From: Streptomyces sp. SN-593
GTDB taxonomy: Bacteria > Actinomycetota > Actinomycetes > Streptomycetales > Streptomycetaceae
Direction: 5' to 3'
Length of the DNA stretch: 64,000 bases
Assembly: GCF_016756395.1 (NCBI RefSeq)
Contig: NZ_AP018365.1
Coordinates: forward strand, 310,001-374,000
Shown: positions 60,030 to 64,000 of the stretch, in pieces
Layout: every line of letters begins with the position of its first letter
How positions within the stretch are numbered: the first letter of the stretch is position 1
The notes under the pieces: model-generated
Told to the model about the DNA's origin: nothing
Database searches by the model: none
Seen by the model: the letters and a program-made list of their open reading frames with translations, nothing else
Translations under genes and position numbers: made by a program

Positions 60030-60602
60030 TCAGCGGGTCATCGCGTCGCGCACCTTGTCCGTCATGGCCGCGAAGGGGCCGGTCAGGGCCAGGGCGACGG
60101 GCTTGCCCGCGGCGGCCGGGTGGGGGTGGGTGGGCGCCATCCGCTCGGCCCTCGCCAGCCGCTCCCCCATGGTGTGCCGCTGCTCGGCGGTGCACTCGCG
60201 CAGGATCGAGGGGAACTCGTCGCTCTCCTCGTGGTCGGCGTGCTCGCCGACGGCCCTCTCGAACTCCTCGACGACCGCATCGAACTCGGCGCTGTCCACG
60301 TCCATGTGTTCCAGCCGCTTGAGCATCCGGGTGGCCTCGGCCTCCTCGGAGTTGCGCGCCTCGGTCTCCCCTTCGCCCGCCGTCCGCTTCGCGACCGGCC
60401 GGACGATCAGTTCCTCGGCGACCTCGTGGACCGCCAGCAGGGCGCGCAGCTCGTCGAACGCCTGACGTCGCACGTCGCCGCGGGTGGCGCGGACGGACGC
60501 GAACAGGTCGCGGATGCGCGCGTGCTGGGTCAGCAGGACCGCGACCACGTCGCCGTCGGGAAGGCGGGCCGCCGCTGTCCGTTCGATGGTGGCGGAACTC
60601 AT
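60030..60602 (-). CDS. Hemerythrin HHE-domain protein
   Basis: 190 residues from ATG 60602 (GAGGGAGC upstream). Di-iron ligand pattern: LLTQHARIRDLF, LLAVHEVAEELIVRP and GEHADHEESDEFPSI, the usual H...HxxxE...HxxxE/D spread of HHE domains. A long helical insert (AKRTAGEGETEARNSEEAE) lies between the second and third. Binds O2, NO or iron in the cytoplasm; role probably in oxidative or nitrosative stress. Confidence 0.87.
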   Translation of the reverse strand: MSSATIERTAAARLPDGDVVAVLLTQHARIRDLFASVRATRGDVRRQAFDELRALLAVHEVAEELIVRPVAKRTAGEGETEARNSEEAEATRMLKRLEHMDVDSAEFDAVVEEFERAVGEHADHEESDEFPSILRECTAEQRHTMGERLARAERMAPTHPHPAAAGKPVALALTGPFAAMTDKVRDAMTR

Positions 60603-61053
60603 GATCTGCTCCCTCGAAAGATGACGTTGACCTTCGTACGGCCTGCGCCTCACCACTGTCGCCCAGGGCAAACACCACGCCCGCGACGAATTCCAACTCC
60701 GCGACGGCGTACGGCCCGACGGCATACGGCGCGACGACGTACGGCGCGACGACGTACGGCGCGACGACGTACGGCGCGACGACGTACGGCGCGACGGCAT
60801 ACGGCAGGAGACCGCGCCCGAGGGCGACCGGGGAGAGCGTCCGGGAGAAGCCGCCGCCCTGCGGACCCCTGGGCACCGGCCGGCCGCCCGGCGCCGGGCC
60901 GGGACGAGCCGGACGGTAGGGCTGTCGCGCTCGAACAGCCGCGCGCCCGCGCGCAGTTGCGCCCACGGGTGCTTGGCCGCGCCGCCCGGCCGGGCGAAGC
61001 TGGTGGCGGGCGGTCCGCCGGGCCGCCCGCCACCGGAACGGAAGAGGGACGTC
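60603..61053. other. 450-bp divergent intergenic region with a tandem array
   Basis: Between the divergent hemerythrin and VOC genes. It contains the 7 x 15-bp array at 60701-60805 and otherwise no recognisable gene or hairpin. Confidence 0.55.
60701..60805. repeat. Seven perfect-period 15-bp repeats
   Basis: Seven contiguous 15-bp units starting GCGACGACGTACGGC; units 3-6 are identical, units 1, 2 and 7 carry GGC and GTA/ATA variants. Each unit contains GTAC or ATAC. Any coding frame gives a monotonous pentapeptide (ATTYG, PYVVA and others) with no start or conserved flank, so it is treated as non-coding. Confidence 0.88.
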
Positions 61054-61422
61054 ATGCGTGTCACCGGATTCGACCACCTGGTCCTCAACGTCGCGGACGT
61101 GGAGCGGTCCCTGCGGTTCTACTGCGGAACCCTCGGCCTGGCGCCGGTCCGCGTCGAGGAGTGGCGGGAGGGCCGGGCGCCGTTCCCGTCCGTCCGGGTC
61201 AGCGCCGAGACGATCATCGACCTGGTCGCGCACGAGCGGGCGGGCAGCAACGTCGACCACTTCTGCCTGGTGGTCGAGCCGCTCGACTGGGCGGAGGCGG
61301 CCGCGTCGGGGGGCCTGGACGTGGTCGAGGGCCCGGGGCCGCGGTTCGGCGCGCGCGGCACCGCCACCTCGGTGTACGTCCGCGACCCGGACGGCAACGT
61401 CATCGAGCTGCGGTACTACTGA
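61054..61422 (+). CDS. VOC-family (glyoxalase-like) metalloprotein
   Basis: 122 residues; ATG 61054 follows AGAGGG. A single VOC module pair with the expected metal ligands: His8 in FDHLVLNVADVERS, His in NVDHFCLVV and Glu in GNVIELRYY. It resembles GloA/virulence-protein-like dioxygenase-fold proteins. Substrate unknown. Confidence 0.9.
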   Translation: MRVTGFDHLVLNVADVERSLRFYCGTLGLAPVRVEEWREGRAPFPSVRVSAETIIDLVAHERAGSNVDHFCLVVEPLDWAEAAASGGLDVVEGPGPRFGARGTATSVYVRDPDGNVIELRYY

Positions 61423-61430
61423 CGGCGCCT

Positions 61431-61456
61431 GCCGCCGCGCGGTACCGCGCGGCGGC
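61431..61456. terminator. 26-bp perfect palindrome between convergent genes
   Basis: GCCGCCGCGCGGT at 61431-61443 is followed directly by its reverse complement to 61456. It lies 8 bases after the VOC stop and 32 before the SDR stop, consistent with a shared terminator hairpin. Confidence 0.65.
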
Positions 61457-61488
61457 GGGCCGGTCGGGTGCGGCGGCGGGCGGCCGGG

Positions 61489-62511
61489 TCAGGCGTGGCG
61501 GCGGCGCTCGTTGAAGGCGTCGGCGGCCCGGTCGTTCAGGGCGCTGCCCCATGCCCGCAGCCTGCGCAGCACGGGATGCGCGACGGCGGGTTCGACGTCC
61601 CGCCCCTGCGCCGGTTCCGGGTGCGGGGTGTCCGGCCCGCCGGAGGGCAGCACGCGGGCGGCGAGCGCCGTCGCCCGGACGGTCAGCGCCGGGGCGACGC
61701 CGTGTGCGAGGTCCGCGGCCCTGGCCGCGGGCGTGAGCACCAGCCGGGTGCGGCGGCGCGCGACGGCGCGCACGATCCGGCGCGCCGCCCGCTCGGCGTC
61801 CATCGACAGCACCGGGGTGCCGGCGAGCGCCGAGAACCACGCGAACTCCGCGCCCCGGTCGCCGCCGAACTCGGCGGCCAGATGGGACCCGGTGCGCATC
61901 AGCCCCGGATGGACGGCGGTCACGCTCACCTGCTCCTCCTCCGCCCGCAGCCCCTCCGCGAGCGCGGCCACCGCGGACTTCGCGCAGGCGTAGGGCACCA
62001 GGTGCGGCGGGGTGACGAGACCGCCGACCGAGCCGATCAGGGCGAGCCGGCCACCGCCGGCGCTGCGGCGCAGGTAGGGCAGCGACTCCAGGGCGGTGTG
62101 CACCGAGCCCATGAACATCGTGTCGACCGCCGCGCGGAACTCGTCCGCGCCGATCGCCTCGACGGGGGCGACCTGGATGATGCCGGCGTTCGCGATCACG
62201 ACGTCGAGTCCGCCGTGCGCCTCGGCCGCCGACCGTACGAGGTCCCGTACGGCCTCCCGGTCGGTCACGTCGCACACCTGGGTCCGTACCCGCGCCGTCG
62301 GGTGCCGGCCGCTCAGCCGGCCGCCGGCCTCGGCCAGCTCCTCCCGGTCGCGGGCCGCGACGGTCACGTCGCAGCCGAGGTCGACCAGCCGCTCGGCCAG
62401 CAGCAGGCCGAGGCCGCGGGAGCCGCCGGTGACCACCGCCGACCGCCCGGCGAGCGCGGACTCCGCACGGTCGCGGTCCTGACGGTTCCGGGGGTTCCGG
62501 GCCTGGCTCAT
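61489..62511 (-). CDS. SDR-family oxidoreductase
   Basis: 340 residues; ATG 62511 has GAGAGGT upstream. NAD(P) motif AVVTGGSRGLGLLLAERL, NAGIIQ, ALIGSVGG and the YxxxK in VPYACAKSAVAAL. The last 70 residues are a longer, Pro-rich C-terminal tail than usual for this class. Substrate unknown. Confidence 0.9.
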   Translation of the reverse strand: MSQARNPRNRQDRDRAESALAGRSAVVTGGSRGLGLLLAERLVDLGCDVTVAARDREELAEAGGRLSGRHPTARVRTQVCDVTDREAVRDLVRSAAEAHGGLDVVIANAGIIQVAPVEAIGADEFRAAVDTMFMGSVHTALESLPYLRRSAGGGRLALIGSVGGLVTPPHLVPYACAKSAVAALAEGLRAEEEQVSVTAVHPGLMRTGSHLAAEFGGDRGAEFAWFSALAGTPVLSMDAERAARRIVRAVARRRTRLVLTPAARAADLAHGVAPALTVRATALAARVLPSGGPDTPHPEPAQGRDVEPAVAHPVLRRLRAWGSALNDRAADAFNERRRHA

Positions 62512-62622
62512 GGTGTGACCTCTCACGACAGCGGATGCCGGGTACACGGCGGGGAACCTCCGGGTACCCGCATCCGCGCCGGACTACCACGGGACACGGC
62601 GCCGGGCCGGTGGGGCCGCCGG

Positions 62623-63051
62623 TCACCTCGTGTCGGCGCGCGCCTCCGCGTCGGCGTCCACGTCGTCGGTGTCGGCTTCCGCGTCGTGGGTGCCGGCGTC
62701 GTGGGTACCCGCGTCGTCGGTGCCCGGGTCGGCAGCGGCGTCGTCCGTGTCGGACTCCAGGGCCAGCACGGCGAGCAGGTCGGCGACCGTCGGGCCGGAG
62801 TCGGCCGGGTGCCGGAGCGGCGTGCCCGGCGCGATCTCGTAGCGGTTCGAGCGCCCGCTGCGGGTGTGGGAGAGGTACCCGGCCCCTTCCAGGTCCGCGA
62901 TGATCTTCTGCACGGCGCGCTCGGTCAGCAGACAGCGGGCGGCGATGTCCCGCACCCGCACTCCGGGATCACGGGCGATGGTCGCCAGCACCCTGGCGTG
63001 GTTGGTCAGGAAGGTCCAGGTAGGGCGTGAGTCGGCTGGTTCGGACACCAC
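62623..63051 (-). CDS. Winged-helix regulator with an acidic repeat tail
   Basis: 142 residues from GTG 63051 (63048 equally possible; TATGGTGAG upstream). wHTH: TWTFLTNHARVLATIARDPG, VRVRDIAARCLLTERAVQKI and LEGAGYLSHTRSGRSNRYEI, as in MarR/ArsR-like and HTH_24 proteins. The C-terminal 45 residues are strongly acidic with pentapeptide repeats GTHDA/GTDDA encoded by a 15-bp DNA repeat (62681-62725). It is divergent from the STAS gene. Confidence 0.8.
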   Translation of the reverse strand: MVSEPADSRPTWTFLTNHARVLATIARDPGVRVRDIAARCLLTERAVQKIIADLEGAGYLSHTRSGRSNRYEIAPGTPLRHPADSGPTVADLLAVLALESDTDDAAADPGTDDAGTHDAGTHDAEADTDDVDADAEARADTR

Positions 63052-63170
63052 CTCACCATACGACGTCGAATTCACGTCACTCAAGACACGAACTGTGTTT
63101 CGTGTATTTATTGACGTACTCGCGGTGGGCGGGCAAGCTCTTGGGTACAGCGTGCGGTGCAAGAGGAGGT
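63052..63170. promoter_or_regulatory. Divergent promoter region, candidate stress-sigma -10
   Basis: AT-rich for this genome (GTGTTTCGTGTATTTATTGA at 63092-63111). GGGTAC at 63143-63148 resembles the -10 of Streptomyces SigB/SigF-type promoters, though no good matching -35 is seen. It lies 23 bases before the STAS ATG. Confidence 0.35.
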
Positions 63171-63641
63171 ATGTCGTTGACCGTCACCCAGCCCTGGCCG
63201 GCCGCGAGCGGTAGGACGCGTGCGCACGGCGGCGGGACCCCGCCGAGGACCGCCACCTTCCAGGACTACGACTCCGGCCTCGCGGTCCGCACCCTGGAGA
63301 GCGCGGGCCGCACCCGGGCCGCCGTCTCCGGTGAGATCGACCTGGCCACCGCGCCGTTGGCGGGCGACATCCTCACGAGCTGCCTCGCGCTCTCCCCCGC
63401 GGGCCTGGACCTCGACCTCGGCGGTGTCGGGTTCTTCGACTGCGCGGGGCTGAACATGCTGCTGCGGCTGCGGGCCCGGGCGATCGACCTCGGCGTCGAG
63501 GTGACGGTCTCCGCGATGGCGCCCTGTGTCCTCCGCATACTCCGGTTGTCCGGGACCGGCGAGCTGTTCGCCGGGCCGGCCGAGACCGCGGGCCACGACC
63601 CGCGCGTCGTCCGCCCGGCCCGCCCCGCGCACCCCGCATGA
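63171..63641 (+). CDS. STAS-domain anti-sigma-factor-antagonist-like protein
   Basis: 156 residues. AGGAGGT directly abuts the ATG, so the in-frame TTG at 63177 may be used instead. STAS pattern: AAVSGEIDLATAPL, GLDLDLGGVGFFDCAGLNML and LRILRLSGTGELF. The phosphorylated serine of the DSxG motif is absent (DCAG), so partner-switching by Ser phosphorylation is unlikely in the normal form. Typical partners are anti-sigma factor kinases encoded elsewhere. Confidence 0.85.
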   Translation: MSLTVTQPWPAASGRTRAHGGGTPPRTATFQDYDSGLAVRTLESAGRTRAAVSGEIDLATAPLAGDILTSCLALSPAGLDLDLGGVGFFDCAGLNMLLRLRARAIDLGVEVTVSAMAPCVLRILRLSGTGELFAGPAETAGHDPRVVRPARPAHPA

Positions 63642-63671
63642 TCTCCGCCCGTACGGGCACCCGACCGCCAC

Positions 63672-63699
63672 GGGAGGCCCCGTAGGGGCGCGGCCTCCC
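63672..63699 (+). terminator. Hairpin between STAS and DUF6328 genes
   Basis: GGGAGGCC (63672-63679) and GGCCTCCC (63692-63699) pair with a 12-base loop; moderate terminator candidate. Confidence 0.5.
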
Positions 63700-63736
63700 C
63701 GGTCCCGGGCCGTACGGCGAAGGAGAGCCAGCAGCG

Positions 63737-64000
63737 ATGAACGCCTCCGACCGGCAGCCGCCCCAGGACGCCGGGCGGCACGAGAGCGCGGAGGAGCGCG
63801 CCGACCGCAGGTGGGGTGACCTCCTCCAGGAGCTGCGCGTCGCCCAGACCGGCGTGCAGATCCTCTTCGGCTTCCTGCTCACCGTGGTCTTCCAGCCGCG
63901 CTTCACCTCGCTGTCCGACACCGACCGGCACATCTACGTGGCCACGGTCGTGCTGGGCGCCGCCACCACCGGCGCCCTCGTCGGACCGGTCGCCATGCAC
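63737..64000 (+). CDS. DUF6328-like small membrane protein, 3' truncated by window edge
   Basis: 88 codons are present before the window ends. An acidic N-terminus (QPPQDAGRHESAEERADRRW) is followed by LLQELRVAQTGVQILFGFLL with a transmembrane helix and the start of a second (IYVATVVLGAATTGALVGPV). The pattern ELRVAQTGVQILFGFLLTV is typical of DUF6328. Function unknown. Confidence 0.75.
   Translation, partial: MNASDRQPPQDAGRHESAEERADRRWGDLLQELRVAQTGVQILFGFLLTVVFQPRFTSLSDTDRHIYVATVVLGAATTGALVGPVAMH

Noticed and set aside
60701..60805. CRISPR array.
   Set aside because: The units are contiguous 15-bp repeats with no spacers and there are no cas genes.
59971..61260. Minus-strand frame encoding PYVVA pentapeptide repeats across the 15-bp array.
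   Set aside because: It is mostly the shadow of the VOC and hemerythrin genes, and the repeat gives equally regular peptides in every frame, so repetition is a DNA property.
1..64000. tRNA or rRNA genes, insertion sequences or prophage.
   Set aside because: None recognised by eye: no cloverleaf with a conserved T-loop, no transposase motifs, no terminal inverted repeats with target duplications.

Overview
The window is very GC-rich actinobacterial DNA, almost certainly a Streptomyces or a close relative. The evidence is the codon bias (third positions nearly all G or C), the many GTG starts and 4-bp ATGA/GTGA overlaps, the RheA/Hsp18 pair with the operator known from S. albus, a DmdR/IdeR-type iron box, a spore-photoproduct-lyase-family protein, leaderless-type promoters and a type III PKS phenolic-lipid-like locus. 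I see no rRNA, tRNA, CRISPR array, insertion sequence or prophage. Both ends cut genes.

Layout. 1-4623 (+): end of a tightly coupled four-gene operon with a CapA-like metallophosphatase-fold protein, a type-B carboxylesterase, a D-2-hydroxyacid dehydrogenase and a GlcD-type FAD oxidase, which looks like release and oxidation of a 2-hydroxyacid. 4785-6744: a kinase-fold gene broken by an in-frame amber codon, a small zinc-ribbon protein and a VOC protein. 6887-15009 (-): a sugar/lipid-glycan-like block (methyltransferase, DUF2064 transferase, GT2, epimerase, membrane glycosyltransferase-like protein, four-helix-type membrane protein, sulfite-oxidase-fold Mo enzyme). Four promoters in it share an ACGAAAC box and a leaderless -10. 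15158-19578: SPL-like radical SAM protein, a DUF1453-like membrane protein and a NarL-type two-component system. 19624-24027: small lipoprotein, secreted esterase, MarR regulator divergent from a LigM-like THF-dependent O-demethylase. 24048-26878: HTH-TM-exported-domain protein, small membrane protein, GNAT.

26917-32967 is a type III PKS locus: UbiA prenyltransferase, PKS, ICMT-type methyltransferase, FAD oxidoreductase, phytoene-desaturase-like oxidoreductase and an SRPBCC protein. 33328-35995 is a heat-shock/stress island: rheA, hsp18, DUF2267 and two small proteins, with two tandem strong terminators after hsp18. 36301-41668 (-) encodes a cysteine-type formate dehydrogenase (alpha, Fe-S beta, NrfD-like anchor), followed by an iron-box-controlled DUF2470 gene and a DevS-like double-GAF histidine kinase.

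44856-56596 is a second CapA-associated locus. A six-gene minus operon (solute-binding lipoprotein, fused ABC permease, ATPase, SDR, TPP-dependent enzyme, RraA-family lyase) faces a CapA protein, a LysR regulator and a Tat-type lipoprotein of the royal-jelly/yellow family. Both CapA loci therefore sit with 2-oxo/2-hydroxyacid enzymes. 56680-58109: SDR and MerR with a textbook 19-bp-spacer MerR promoter. 58311-59888: a large protein whose N-terminus carries the motif common in eCIS-associated Streptomyces cargo. 60030-64000: hemerythrin protein, VOC protein, SDR, wHTH regulator, STAS protein lacking the usual phospho-serine, and the start of a DUF6328 membrane protein. Two short tandem arrays (5 x 14 bp and 7 x 15 bp) lie in intergenic DNA near 55.2 and 60.7 kb.
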